A DNA stretch of 64,000 nucleotides, taken from Oceanobacillus piezotolerans. Its GTDB lineage: Bacteria; Bacillota; Bacilli; Bacillales; Amphibacillaceae. The position numbers were made by a program, and so were the translations under genes. Below the pieces are notes generated by a model that searched no databases, was not told the origin of the DNA, and saw only the letters and a list, made by a program, of their open reading frames with translations. The first letter of the stretch is position 1, and every line of letters begins with the position of its first letter. This document shows positions 52,516 through 62,330 of the stretch, in pieces. The DNA lies in contig NZ_RCHR01000002.1 in the NCBI RefSeq assembly GCF_003665065.1, positions 682,001 through 746,000 of the forward strand, read 5' to 3'.

Positions 52516-53151
52516 TTAAGACGCATTCGCTTTTTCATTTAATGCTACTTGAAGTGATTCATAATCGTTCTGCAGTGCAGCAAGCTGTTCATCTAATTGA
52601 AGTAAAAATTCACTCGTTTTCTCATCATTTGAAGCAATACTTTCGATTCCTTCTGTCATCGTCTTATATGTTGCATTGTCTTCAGCAAGTGACTTAAAAA
52701 ACTCCTCTTGCTCTCTTAGTGCATCTGCATAATGGGACATATAATCAGAAATTGATGATGTTAGCTGATCGAGCGACTCAGTCAACGCGCCAACATCCTC
52801 TTCCGGCAGATCACTGGTATCATTGTCTGTAAAAGCTGTATAATTTTCCTCCAGCTGGTTCCTATATTCTTCTATTCTATTAAGCGATTCCTTTCTCGCC
52901 TCAATATTTGCAAATACAGTCGATGATCCATCTGCCAAACTCTTTAACTCCTTATCCTCAGCCAAAGTCTGCTCAAAAGAATCCTGCAGCTCAGATTCTT
53001 GTTTCACAATAGAATTGAGTTCGTCAACCAGCCCATTCCCGGTAGTATGTACGGACTCCGTTACAGCCATCGCATTCTCTACCTGATTGGCACAGCCACC
53101 GAGCAAAAATAAACCTAAAAAACTAGTAACAATAACAATTAACCTATCCAT
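52516..53151 (-). CDS. YkyA-family cell-wall-binding lipoprotein
   Basis: The protein has 211 residues. A lipoprotein signal ends with FLLGGC. The mature protein is helical and acidic with coiled-coil character ('KESLNRIEEYRNQLEENYTA', 'EFLLQLDEQLAALQNDYESL'), as in the YkyA family. Function is unknown; binding to the cell wall is presumed. It is the first gene of the operon with the deacetylase and hydrolase. Confidence 0.82.
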   Translation of the reverse strand: MDRLIVIVTSFLGLFLLGGCANQVENAMAVTESVHTTGNGLVDELNSIVKQESELQDSFEQTLAEDKELKSLADGSSTVFANIEARKESLNRIEEYRNQLEENYTAFTDNDTSDLPEEDVGALTESLDQLTSSISDYMSHYADALREQEEFFKSLAEDNATYKTMTEGIESIASNDEKTSEFLLQLDEQLAALQNDYESLQVALNEKANAS

Positions 53152-53904
53152 GATCTACCCCTTTTTTATAACAGATGATATTGATAATAGTCAGCTAGAT
53201 TACAAGAAAAGAGAGCAGTAAATCAAAGCATACAGGAGCGGTTTAAGATTTTTCCTTTCCTAAACCTCTTCTCAGTTGTGCTTTAATCTGTTGTATTATG
53301 TATTTTTGCAAAAGCTTATGTTTTGTCTCTCTTCTTTTCTTGTCGAACTCTATACTATTTTCAATATCTTCTCTGTCGTTTCTTACTAATAAATGATTTT
53401 AATAACTTCTTCCCTTATAAGAAAACTATTAAACATGCATTGATTAATATAACTTTAATAGTATCACAAAACACCTTTCCCAACTTATTTGCTGCCGAGA
53501 CTAGTTTTCAAATTAAACCTGCAATTTTCAATAAAATCATCTAACAATAATTTTTGATCGAGCATGTTGAATAATGTTTAATTTGTACATGAATTGTAGA
53601 AAGTATTTAGAAAACAGGTCGAATCCAGCATATCTTTATCTTGCATCTTATTCTTAAATCCTGATTATAAACAAGGCCTCCATGAACCATCCATTCTATG
53701 TCTACAACTATCAATAGCAACTTAACCAAATGATGTTATCATAAAAAGAACCAGCAGCCATGTTACTGGTTTACACTTCCAGGGTAGTGTTATAATGGTC
53801 AAAACTTAGAATCATCATACATAATATGTGAATGACTAAACAACGATTGGAAACAATAAAAGGACATTGGTGCATTTGCCCTTGTCCCTATAGGAGGAAT
53901 TCGA
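53152..53904. other. Long AT-rich intergenic region before cydD
   Basis: No coding frame with protein-like composition was found. It holds a small hairpin (AACCAG/CTGGTT, 53749-53771), a possible promoter with TATAAT at about 53792, and a TGTGAATGACTAAACA segment at about 53828 that only loosely recalls a Rex site. Confidence 0.45.
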
Positions 53905-55635
53905 TTGGCAACATTAAAGGACTTGGCATCTAAGCAAAAATCGAAAATCTTTTCTCTCGTTATTATCGCTGTGTTGTCCGGCTTATCTATAATTCTTCAG
54001 GCCTATTTATTTGTAGTGATTGTCGATCTTATTTTTCTAAAGCAAGAACCCTTCTCCGAGGTCCTCTCCCTTTTAATAGGATTATTAGGTGTTATGTTTG
54101 CAAGAACCCTTTTTCAATATACCAGCGGGAGAATTGGCATCAAAATGGCCTCGAAAGTAAAGAATGATGTAAGAAAAGCTTTACTGCATAAATTCTCCAA
54201 TAATCCAATTCTAGCCTCCACAAAAGGACAATCGGGGCAAAAAGTAAGTGTAATGATGGATGCAGTCGATGAAATTGACAGTTATTTTTCAAGCTATATT
54301 CCACAGGTGATCCAGGCTTCCATCATTCCGCTCATGATTCTCATTTATATCTTCACCCAGCATTGGATGACAGCAGTTATTATTGTAATTACAGCACCAT
54401 TCATCCCAATTTTCATGATGATTATCGGCTTTCAAACGAAAGATAAAGCAGAGCAGCAATTGGATAAAATGGCGGCCTTTTCGGGCAAGTTTCTGGACAC
54501 CTTGCAGGGGCTTACGACGTTAAAACTATACGGTCGTTCCAATGAGAAAAAGAAAGAAATCGAAAAAAGCAGCCTTGATTTTCGAGATGCAACGATGGAA
54601 GTATTAAAAATCGCCTTCTCCAATTCGTTGGCATTGGAATTCATCTCCATGTTAAGTATTGGGCTTATCGCTTTAGAGGTAGCAATTCGTTTAATTATTT
54701 TTCAGGATATATCCTTTTTCATCGGATTTCTTATGTTAGTACTCGCACCAGAGTTTTATACAAAATTAAAAGACTTGGGCAGCGCATTCCATACAGGAAG
54801 AAGCAGTATGGGTGCGGCTAAAAAGATCCAACACGAATTGGCTGAAGAGCAGCAAGCTGTGACTTGGGGTAATGAACGGCTTCCAACAGATCAACCACCG
54901 AAAATCAGCTTAAAAAATGCTGGCTTTTATTATGGAGAAGCTACTTTTTCCCTAAAGCAAATCGATGTCGAAATTAACCCTTATGAACAAGTAGCAATTG
55001 TTGGAAGAACAGGCTCAGGGAAAACGACGTTGCTCCATCTGATTGCAGGACTGCTTCCATTAGCAGAAGGAGAAATAGAAGTAAATGGGCGCCCGCTTTC
55101 TTCTTATCGTGAGAATGATTGGTATGACAGGTTAAGCTATATTTCACAGGATCCATATTTATTTTCTGGAACAATCGCAGAAAATATTGCAATTGGCACT
55201 CAGATGAACGCGACGAGACAGGAAATAGAAGATGCAGCTCGTCAAGCAGGAATTTCTGATCTCTTTGAATCTCTTGAAAATGGATATGACACACCCATTG
55301 GGGAAGCTGGAAGAGGACTTTCAGGTGGGGAAAAACAGCGAACCGCGATTGCAAGAGCTTTTCTTAAAAAGCCATCGATTATTCTCTTTGACGAGCCTAC
55401 AACCGGACTGGACTTGGAAACAGAACGAATTTTACAAGCTTCCATCAAGAAACTGGCAAAGCATTCCACCATTATCACGGTCGCACATCGGCTTCATACG
55501 ATTCAACATGCGGATAAAATTTTATTTATGGAGAATGGACAGGTCTTAGCAGTTGGCACTCATGAGGAATTGCTGCAAACGGTGACATCCTATCGACAAA
55601 TGGTTGAAGAACAACAAGGAGGTGCCTTACATTGA
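53905..55635 (+). CDS. cydD: CydD, thiol ABC exporter subunit
   Basis: The protein has 576 residues with six membrane helices followed by an ABC ATPase domain: Walker A 'GRTGSGKTTLLHLIAG', signature 'LSGGEKQRTAIARAF', Walker B 'IILFDEPTTGLD'. The N-terminal domain resembles CydD of the CydDC exporter needed for cytochrome bd assembly. The start is TTG with AGGAGG upstream. It overlaps cydC by four bases. Confidence 0.9.
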   Translation: MATLKDLASKQKSKIFSLVIIAVLSGLSIILQAYLFVVIVDLIFLKQEPFSEVLSLLIGLLGVMFARTLFQYTSGRIGIKMASKVKNDVRKALLHKFSNNPILASTKGQSGQKVSVMMDAVDEIDSYFSSYIPQVIQASIIPLMILIYIFTQHWMTAVIIVITAPFIPIFMMIIGFQTKDKAEQQLDKMAAFSGKFLDTLQGLTTLKLYGRSNEKKKEIEKSSLDFRDATMEVLKIAFSNSLALEFISMLSIGLIALEVAIRLIIFQDISFFIGFLMLVLAPEFYTKLKDLGSAFHTGRSSMGAAKKIQHELAEEQQAVTWGNERLPTDQPPKISLKNAGFYYGEATFSLKQIDVEINPYEQVAIVGRTGSGKTTLLHLIAGLLPLAEGEIEVNGRPLSSYRENDWYDRLSYISQDPYLFSGTIAENIAIGTQMNATRQEIEDAARQAGISDLFESLENGYDTPIGEAGRGLSGGEKQRTAIARAFLKKPSIILFDEPTTGLDLETERILQASIKKLAKHSTIITVAHRLHTIQHADKILFMENGQVLAVGTHEELLQTVTSYRQMVEEQQGGALH

Positions 55636-57362
55636 GAGATATATCTGTCATTATCAAAGTATTGCTTATGGAAAAGAAAGATATTTACCTCTCTGTTTTA
55701 TTTGGCGTCATTGCGGGATTAACAGCTGTAGGATTGTTTTCTTCTAGTGGATATTTAATTTCAAAGGCCGCATTAGCTCCTCCGATTTACACTTTAATGA
55801 TACTCGTTTCCATCGTAAAATTATTAGGAATTATATCGGCATTAAGCCGCTACGGGGAACGCTTTTTTTCCCATCGTGCGACATTTACGATGCTGAGTAA
55901 TTTACGTGTATCCTTTTATGAAAAATTAGAGCCGCTGGCACCGAGATTATTTCATCGTTTTCGAAGTGGTGACCTTCTAGCAAGAATTGTTGGCGATGTG
56001 GAAACACTGCAAAATTTCTTTTTACGTGTCTTCTACCCTCCCATTGTGTTAGCTCTTGTTTTCTTTTGCACGATTCTATTCACTTCTGTCTTTTCTGTTC
56101 CTGTTGCGCTGATTCTTTTAATCGGATTTTTCCTTACCACCATTGTGGTACCAGTATTATTCGCAATAGGTCAACGAAAGGTTAAAAGCAGCGTTAGAAA
56201 GCAACGAGGTGATTTGTCGACTAAGCTAACCGAGTTTCTTTATGGCTTTCGTGATTTAAAAATCTATCAGCAACTGCAAGTGAAAGAGAATGTAATCGAT
56301 CAATCTTCCCTTGCATATTCAAGGGAGCAGGAACGGAACGGAATTCATCAACTATTCAGCGAGTCGATGAATACATTCCTTTCCCTCGTGGTTTCTTGGG
56401 TTGTTCTAGGCGTGGCAGCTTATCTGGTCACTACTGGACAATTAAACGGGATTTTTCTAGCCTTGCTTGTGATGATTTCGCTAACCGTTTTTGAAAACAC
56501 TTCACCTATGGCTGCTTTTGCAAGTCACTTTGAAGATAGCCGCCAAGCAGCAGAACGGCTAGGAGCAGTAGTAAGTGAGAAATCATTCGATAAAAAGATA
56601 CAAAAAATAGAGCAGAATTACGATAAAGCCCCGTCGATCACGATGGAAAATGTAACGTTTGGATTTCCTGGAGAATCCCGGGCAGCCCTGAAAGACTTTT
56701 CTGCAGTATTTCCATCTGGATCAAAAACAGCAATAGTCGGTCCAAGTGGTTCGGGAAAATCCACGGCGATGCAACTGTTCTTAAACATCTATTCTCCTGA
56801 CGCGGGCAGCATCAATATTAATGGGCAGCCAATAGAACAGATTACAAATGAAAGTATTTGGAAACATACAAATGTAGTTTTGCAGGAGAATCACTTTTTC
56901 TACGGAACAATAAAAGACAATCTATTACTCGCGAAAGACAATCTCACCGATCAAGAAATGGAATTAGCTCTGGAGAATGTAAAGCTAGGACATTTTTCAT
57001 TGGATGATGAAGTACTCGAGAAAGGAGAAAACCTTTCAGGCGGCGAGAAGCAGCGTCTTGCAATAGCAAGAGCAATGTTGAAAAACGCTCCAATCTGGAT
57101 ATTGGATGAACCAACCTCTTCCATGGATGCACTTACTGAATCACATATATATCAAAGAATCTTCCAGCAAGCTAAAGATGATACGCTCATTTTAATTAGC
57201 CATAAATTAACTGGGTTAGAAAAAATGGATCAAATAATGGTGATGGAAAATGGCAAGCTTATTGAAAAAGGAACCTTTGATGAGTTAATGAAAGAGCAAG
57301 GTTATTTTTATAAAATGAAGCAAATTGAAAAAAGCGTGTTTTTAGCGGGTAATGGCAGTTAG
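55632..57362 (+). CDS. cydC: CydC, thiol ABC exporter subunit
   Basis: The protein has 576 residues and is the partner of CydD: an N-terminal six-helix domain with 'SGYLISKAALAPPIYTLMIL' and 'ALSRYGERFFSHRATFTMLS', then Walker A 'GPSGSGKSTAMQLFLN', signature 'LSGGEKQRLAIARAM' and Walker B 'IWILDEPTSSMD'. CydDC moves thiols (and possibly heme) across the membrane for cytochrome bd maturation. The cydAB oxidase genes, usually adjacent in Bacillus, are not in this window. Confidence 0.92.
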   Translation: MRDISVIIKVLLMEKKDIYLSVLFGVIAGLTAVGLFSSSGYLISKAALAPPIYTLMILVSIVKLLGIISALSRYGERFFSHRATFTMLSNLRVSFYEKLEPLAPRLFHRFRSGDLLARIVGDVETLQNFFLRVFYPPIVLALVFFCTILFTSVFSVPVALILLIGFFLTTIVVPVLFAIGQRKVKSSVRKQRGDLSTKLTEFLYGFRDLKIYQQLQVKENVIDQSSLAYSREQERNGIHQLFSESMNTFLSLVVSWVVLGVAAYLVTTGQLNGIFLALLVMISLTVFENTSPMAAFASHFEDSRQAAERLGAVVSEKSFDKKIQKIEQNYDKAPSITMENVTFGFPGESRAALKDFSAVFPSGSKTAIVGPSGSGKSTAMQLFLNIYSPDAGSININGQPIEQITNESIWKHTNVVLQENHFFYGTIKDNLLLAKDNLTDQEMELALENVKLGHFSLDDEVLEKGENLSGGEKQRLAIARAMLKNAPIWILDEPTSSMDALTESHIYQRIFQQAKDDTLILISHKLTGLEKMDQIMVMENGKLIEKGTFDELMKEQGYFYKMKQIEKSVFLAGNGS

Positions 57363-57561
57363 AATATAGGTTATCTTTGGTATAGAGTTGTGCGGTTTTG
57401 TGTAGCGGGGTTAAATCCTCTTGGTAATGGGATAATTTTTGGCACGGAGGGAGCTACTTTTCTAATGTCGTGACCGCTTGCACGGTAGTAGAGCCGCCCC
57501 ATAATTCACAAGGTATTTCACAAGATTTCCACGACTGTTTTCACAGTATAAAAAAATTAAG

Positions 57562-57598
57562 AAGGCTCAGAGAACTAAAATCCTCTAGCCTTATTTTT
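57562..57598 (+). terminator. Probable terminator of cydDC
   Basis: AAGGCT-c-AGAG pairs with CTCT-AGCCTT around a 10-base loop, followed by ATTTTTAT. It lies 200 bp after the cydC stop. Confidence 0.6.
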
Positions 57599-57699
57599 AT
57601 TCTACTAAAGCACACGTTTGTTTAATAACATATATAATGAAATAGGTTTTTAATAAACTTTTGGATTTATTCTCTTTTAAGTTCGTGTCACGGCAAACT

Positions 57700-57960
57700 T
57701 CATTCTTCCATAAAAGCAATAATATCATGATACAGCTTCTCAGGATGGGTGAGATTTGCCATATGGTCAGCACCTGGAATTCCTGTGATTCGAGCGTCTG
57801 AGTGCTTACGAAAATAATTGGCAACACGAGGATTATCGGATGAATCCTCCTTACCAATTATCAATAATGTTTTGGCCGTCAATTCTCCTAATCTTTCGAT
57901 AGCCGGTGGCTGTGGCCAAATCAATTTAATAAGCGAACATTCGGTTCATATGGGGCCGAA
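57700..57960 (-). pseudogene. Alpha/beta hydrolase C-terminal remnant
   Basis: The frame 'PPAIERLGELTAKTLLIIGK', 'EDSSDNPRVANYF' and 'IPGADHMANLTHPEKLYHDI' matches the C-terminus of alpha/beta hydrolases, with the acidic residue after 'IIGKED' and the catalytic His in GADHMANL. Just upstream the residues 'YEPNVRLLN' occur in another frame, so there is a frameshift, and the N-terminal two thirds with the nucleophile are gone. Confidence 0.75.
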
Positions 57961-58013
57961 GTAATTGAACCATTCAATCGCGGTGAGGACTGGCTATATA
58001 GGAGTTGATAAAT

Positions 58014-58621
58014 TTATATACTTTCAGGTAAATAATGTTTATACATTTCTAATGCATCAGTGTGCTCTTTTAAAACCTTAATTGTTTTAGGATTTGGCTT
58101 TACATAAATAACAGGATAGTCCTTTTCATCAAACTTCTCATTAACTGAAAAGGCTAATTTCTCTTCCTTTATCGAAAATTGAGCATCAACACCAGTTTTG
58201 TTTCCACGAGCATCTAATCGTATCCATTTTTTAAGAGTTTCGAAATAAACAGCATTCAAAGTATGGAGTGAATATCCTTTTTCAGGGGTGTCAAACAACA
58301 TCAATCGTTGATAACAGAAACCTGTTGGTATTCCTTGCGAACGTAATAATGATGCTAATAGATTTGATTTTGCATAGCAAATTCCTTCATTATACTTTAA
58401 AACATCTGATGCTTTACAAGTAACTTGTTTCCCTTGAATATCCCAAGAATGTGATATTTCATCACGAACAAACTCAAAAGCAATTTTTGCTTTTTCAATT
58501 CTGTTTGAGTTGGGATGAAAAGTTCCTCAATTTTTTCTTGAACAATTGGATTAGAGAAATTAATTTCATCTAATTCAAGCAAATAATCTTCTAATTGTTC
58601 AGATTCACAAACCATTTCCAT
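58014..58621 (-). pseudogene. Transglutaminase-like protein interrupted by a one-base frameshift
   Basis: The first part (MEMVCESEQLEDYLLELDEI...) runs into a stop, but the other frame gives 'HPNSNRIEKAKIAFEFVRDE', 'YNEGICYAKSNLLASLLRSQ' and 'GIPTGFCYQRLMLFD', then the rest to 'MYKHYLPESI'. This is a transglutaminase-like domain with the catalytic Cys in GICYAKS and the His in 'SLHTLNAVYF'. The switch lies at an A-run on the plus strand (~58516-58520), consistent with loss of one base. Apart from that the gene looks whole. Confidence 0.8.
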
Positions 58622-58941
58622 TATGTCCGTCTCCCTTGAACATCATTGTATAAATATTCATAAATAAGGATTATTATACAGTGAAATAGAATGAATTTAT
58701 AGATGTATTTTTTAAATTAAACTGCCCCGTTAGATATCTATTTCGTCTTTTTCCTATCGTCAAGTTTTCTTGAACAGCAGAAACCAGAACTTAAAGGAAA
58801 TAGAAAATGAATGATTGCTAGTAAAGACATAATAATTGTCCAATATCAACAATAAGAAAAGTATTACTGCTATTCCAGTAAAGCTCCCTATAGTACAACA
58901 AGATTGGTGCTTCTATTAGCTGGTTTTTCTGAAAAAGAATA

Positions 58942-58979
58942 AATCAATTCAGCTGCCTGTTATGGCAACTGAATTGATC
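58942..58979 (-). terminator. Terminator of the DUF2935 gene
   Basis: AATCAATTCAG-c-TGCC pairs with GGCA-a-CTGAATTGATC. On the minus strand it ends in a TTTATTC run, 5 bp after the DUF2935 stop. Confidence 0.75.
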
Positions 58980-58983
58980 TATT

Positions 58984-59778
58984 TTACTGATTTAATCTTG
59001 AAAGATGAGCCTCAAATAAATCGATAATTTCCAAAAACCTTTCAGCTTCTCTAAATGTATGATCAGCTAGGAGTGGATGAATATTACTTTTAATACGACA
59101 AGCCTCAATTAAATCTCTTGCTGTTTTCTTAAAGTCCCGTAAGGAAACTACTGAAACTCTGTTTTGATCCAAGAATTGATCCAGTATTGGAACAGTTTCA
59201 GATTGCGGACGCATTGAATCTAAATCAACAGCCTGGAAAACCAGTTGATCAAAATCATGACTAAATTCTCTTGCTTGTTCTACTAGCTTCCTTTCGGATG
59301 GATCTAAAAGATGTCCAATAAATTTAGAATGGTCAGCCATAATCTTTAAGAAGAATAGATTTTCTTGAATAATGGTATCAGGTTCAGGGGCAAGTTTTCC
59401 TTCGTTGAGGTCTTTTAGTCTATTGGCAAAATAAGCTGCTTCTCTGCTAATGTGGTCAACTAATAATGGAAAATTATTTGATTGAATTTCACAACGTAAA
59501 GTTAATCCTAAAACTTTTCTTTTGTAACTCCAAATTGCAACAGCCGCTTGATAAACCTCACTATTAAAAGCTTGAACTTGTCGTAAATCCGAATTCACCG
59601 TAAATTTTGCCAACTTTTCTTCTATTCGTTCAAAAAGAGTGATGAACTGTTGGGCTTCTTCAATCAATTTGTTCTGTTCATAAGTAAAGCCCAAGCTTAA
59701 AAATAAAGCATGCTCCTTCATAATCCTCGACCAAAATTGAATTTCGTCCAAAGATCTCATGACGATTGGATTCGACAT
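58984..59778 (-). CDS. DUF2935 protein (helical, possible metal-binding)
   Basis: The protein has 264 residues and two similar halves, each with E-x(6)-H patterns: 'EIQFWSRIMKEHALFLSLGF' and 'ENLFFLKIMADHSKFIGHLL', and also 'LLVDHISREAAYFANRL' and 'LLADHTFREAERFLEIIDL'. This internal duplication and the His/Glu pairs are typical of DUF2935, a ferritin-like helical family of unknown function. Confidence 0.85.
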   Translation of the reverse strand: MSNPIVMRSLDEIQFWSRIMKEHALFLSLGFTYEQNKLIEEAQQFITLFERIEEKLAKFTVNSDLRQVQAFNSEVYQAAVAIWSYKRKVLGLTLRCEIQSNNFPLLVDHISREAAYFANRLKDLNEGKLAPEPDTIIQENLFFLKIMADHSKFIGHLLDPSERKLVEQAREFSHDFDQLVFQAVDLDSMRPQSETVPILDQFLDQNRVSVVSLRDFKKTARDLIEACRIKSNIHPLLADHTFREAERFLEIIDLFEAHLSRLNQ

Positions 59779-60246
59779 TACGCCCCCTCCTCACTTCACA
59801 CTTCCTTCCCAAATATATGTAAGTGTACTTGTCCTTATTCTTGCTATTCTATAAAATTACTTAGATTACACTTACTTCTTAAACTATTCTGCCATTTAAT
59901 ACAATAAGAAAAGATAGCTGCAGTTAGATTTCACCTTTAACTCTTGCACAGTTACTTTAGTATATTCTTTCACTATTCATCGGGTAGGTGGCCAGTCGCT
60001 TGGTAGCTGACAGGAAACGATAAGAAATACCAAGGTCAAAGCCTCGTGAGAAAGCAACTCCCTAGCGAAGCAAATCATCATACTGCAACTGATTGGCATT
60101 CTTTCCTTTGTACAATACAAAAAGCCATTTTATTCATATTACAAGTAATTTTCAATTCTATTACATCCCTAATAAGTCAGATAAATTTCCGAATCTATAT
60201 AATGCTAATACTTTTAAAACAAAATAAATTTGGAGGGCTTTTTTTT
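59779..60246. other. Intergenic region with a structured patch
   Basis: Around 59980-60060 the sequence is GC-richer than its surroundings. CTTGGTA and TACCAAG form a 7-bp stem with a 22-base loop, flanked by GGC/GCC. I do not recognise a known riboswitch there. Nearer the LysM gene, TATAAT at about 60199 may be its -10. TGTAAT-N5-TGAAAA on the minus strand (about 60153-60169) loosely resembles a WalR site. Confidence 0.35.
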
Positions 60247-60768
60247 ATGAAATATATTATTCTAGTAACTTTACTTACAGTTGGACTGTTCCTGTTACCT
60301 GATTCAGCTTCTGCTCATGGAAAGTATACAGTTCAATCAGGGGATGTTTTATTAAAAATTTCTAAGAATCATAATGTAGACATTGATACGTTACTTGCTT
60401 CGAATCCTTTTATAGAAAATCCGGATATCATTTTTCCTGGACAAATTATAACAATACCGGATGGAAACGGACAACAGTTTACAGTTACTGCCTATACAGC
60501 GGGTTATGAGTCAACCGGAAAACGACCAGGCGATCCTGCTTACGGCATTACCGCATCAGGTACCAAAGTAAAGGAGGGTCAAACGATAGCTTGTCCTCCA
60601 TCCATTTCATTTGGAACTACAGTACATATTCCAAACTTAGGTCAAACATATACTTGTGAAGATCGGGGAAGCGCAATTACAGAAGGGCGATTAGATGTAT
60701 ATATAGCAGATCTGGATCAAGCTTTACAGTTCGGTGTAAAAGAATTGCAAGTACATATTTTAAATTAA
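60247..60768 (+). CDS. Secreted LysM-3D domain protein (cell wall hydrolase, YocH-like)
   Basis: The protein has 173 residues with a signal peptide (MKYIILVTLLTVGLFLLPDS). A LysM domain (~27-73, 'YTVQSGDVLLKISKNHNVDI') binds peptidoglycan. The 3D domain (~80-173) carries the conserved Asp residues in 'CEDRGSAITEGRLDVYIAD', similar to MltA-like lytic enzymes. ATG 60247 follows GGAGGG; the much longer frame from 60046 has no ribosome-binding site. It acts in wall remodelling. Confidence 0.92.
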   Translation: MKYIILVTLLTVGLFLLPDSASAHGKYTVQSGDVLLKISKNHNVDIDTLLASNPFIENPDIIFPGQIITIPDGNGQQFTVTAYTAGYESTGKRPGDPAYGITASGTKVKEGQTIACPPSISFGTTVHIPNLGQTYTCEDRGSAITEGRLDVYIADLDQALQFGVKELQVHILN

Positions 60769-60793
60769 CTTAAGTAATTTAAAGACTTACGAT

Positions 60794-60836
60794 AACAAAC
60801 GTAGACCCCACTAACAGAGTGGGGTCTACGTTTGTT
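60794..60836 (+). terminator. Very strong terminator after the LysM gene
   Basis: A perfect 19-bp stem (AACAAACGTAGACCCCACT with its complement) encloses loop AACAG. It is symmetrical and would also stop transcription from the other side. The rest up to 61091 shows no gene. Confidence 0.85.
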
Positions 60837-61091
60837 GCGGGGAGATTAACCATCTATTGTTGGTTATTTCATTTTCAAGACTTAAATCATAAAAAAGTCA
60901 TAAAATATAAAAGGTGATACATATTTGTCATGTATAATATTTATCGCCCTTTTGCTTGTAAAACTAAAGACACCAGTTAGTGGAAGAAGAAAAGTGAATC
61001 CTTTTCCACAATCACGCCCCATTATGAATTAGTTATTGTCTTTTTTACTTTTCTAGGATGTAACGTCATTAGTATCTAGTTATGGATGACC

Positions 61092-61940
61092 TTATCTTTC
61101 CATCTCTATCCACGGCTCAAATTCAGGCATAACACTGTATTCCTTTCCGTTGGTTTCAACTACCACATTTCCAGATTTTGCAGTGGAATAAATCTGTGTT
61201 TTGAGTTTACCCAAGTTCTTAATTACGCGATCTTCCGGATTTCCATATCCGTTTGCTTGACTGTAGGTTATAACCGCCGCCTGGGAATTCACTTCTTTTA
61301 AGAACTTCATGCTACTCGAACTAAAACCATGATGAGCTGCCTTAAATATCTCTGCCTCCACATCGTATTTTCTCCTGATATCTTCTTCCTGTTCCGCCTC
61401 AACATCACTCATAAACAGAAAGTCAATTTCGTCATAGGATACTTTCAAAACAACGGAAGACTGATTATTGCTTTCTATATCCCCGCCTGCATTCAATACT
61501 TGAATATCCAATTTATCATCCAATTGGAGCCTCTCTTTTTCCTTCGCTGTTTTAACAGGAATTTCCTCTCTAAGAATAACCCATAGATAGGCAGCATATG
61601 TCCTTGTCGAATCGGCCCTACCATTGTCGATGAGTTGTTTGACCGGAAAATTTTTCATCACTTCAATGAGTCCTCCAATGTGATCAAAATGTGGATGCGT
61701 TGCAACCATCAAGTCAATTTCTTCAACATTGGTCTGTTTTAGATACTCCACCAATTTAGGTCCCGCATCCGGCTGGCCTCCATCTATTAAAATAGATTGT
61801 CCCTTTGGAGTCTCGATCAATACACTATCTCCATGGCCAACATCAATGAAATGAACACGCATAGGGGGATTTGAGTCAGCGTAGATGCCGGCTGGAAAGA
61901 CGAAAATTAGAATAAAGAGGAAGCTAATCCATCTTTTCAT
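61092..61940 (-). CDS. Secreted metallo-beta-lactamase-fold hydrolase (ComEC C-terminal type)
   Basis: The protein has 282 residues with a signal peptide (WISFLFILIFVFPAGIYA). It has the MBL pattern of the ComEC/Rec2 group: 'VHFIDVGHGDSVLIETPKGQ', 'ILIDGGQ', the metal motif THPHFDHIGG, 'FLFMSDVEAEQEE' and 'AAHHGFSSSS'. It may be an extracellular nuclease or phosphodiesterase; the substrate is not known. It is not linked to competence genes here. GGAGGG precedes the ATG. Confidence 0.88.
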   Translation of the reverse strand: MKRWISFLFILIFVFPAGIYADSNPPMRVHFIDVGHGDSVLIETPKGQSILIDGGQPDAGPKLVEYLKQTNVEEIDLMVATHPHFDHIGGLIEVMKNFPVKQLIDNGRADSTRTYAAYLWVILREEIPVKTAKEKERLQLDDKLDIQVLNAGGDIESNNQSSVVLKVSYDEIDFLFMSDVEAEQEEDIRRKYDVEAEIFKAAHHGFSSSSMKFLKEVNSQAAVITYSQANGYGNPEDRVIKNLGKLKTQIYSTAKSGNVVVETNGKEYSVMPEFEPWIEMER

Positions 61941-62330
61941 AATAAAGTCCCTCCTTTATGTGTGATTCTTCCCTAGGTAAAAGCTGATTAAACTGCGAAA
62001 GACGAGACATATTTAAAACAATCAAGAAATGAAAAATAACAGGCGTAGATTCGGAAGCTATCCTATATGGAATCAAGGTGTGCCATTATACATAAAATGG
62101 ATTCCTTCTTTAAGGAAAGCACCCATTTGTTGAAGATGTATTACCCAATAATCGGTGCCCAATAGTTAAAGCGTAAATCCTGGCAATATTCACTTTCCTC
62201 TAAAGTTGCTATTAAACAATATAGCCCGATTATTGAATAAGAGCAAAGGCGCTTGTTCAACTATTCTACCTCTTTAGTAAAAGAAGACCGTCACATTGAC
62301 TATCCTTGTTCAAGTTAAGCACCCTATAGT
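61941..62330. other. Intergenic region without recognised feature
   Basis: No gene is supported. The sequence has moderate GC and several stop codons in all frames. It may contain decayed repeats of a type common in related genomes, but I could not identify one. Confidence 0.4.

Noticed and set aside
53323..53544. Plus-strand open frame before cydD
   Set aside because: AT-rich chance frame without start signal or protein-like pattern.
59930..60246. ydaO-type (c-di-AMP) riboswitch before the LysM gene
   Set aside because: The GGGGGACCC and GUCAGCUAAC blocks do not occur in the proper order on the plus strand; only a short resemblance (GTCAGCTACC) exists on the minus strand.
60046..60246. Extended N-terminus of the LysM-3D protein
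   Set aside because: The extension has no ribosome-binding site and breaks the signal peptide; ATG 60247 has GGAGGG upstream.
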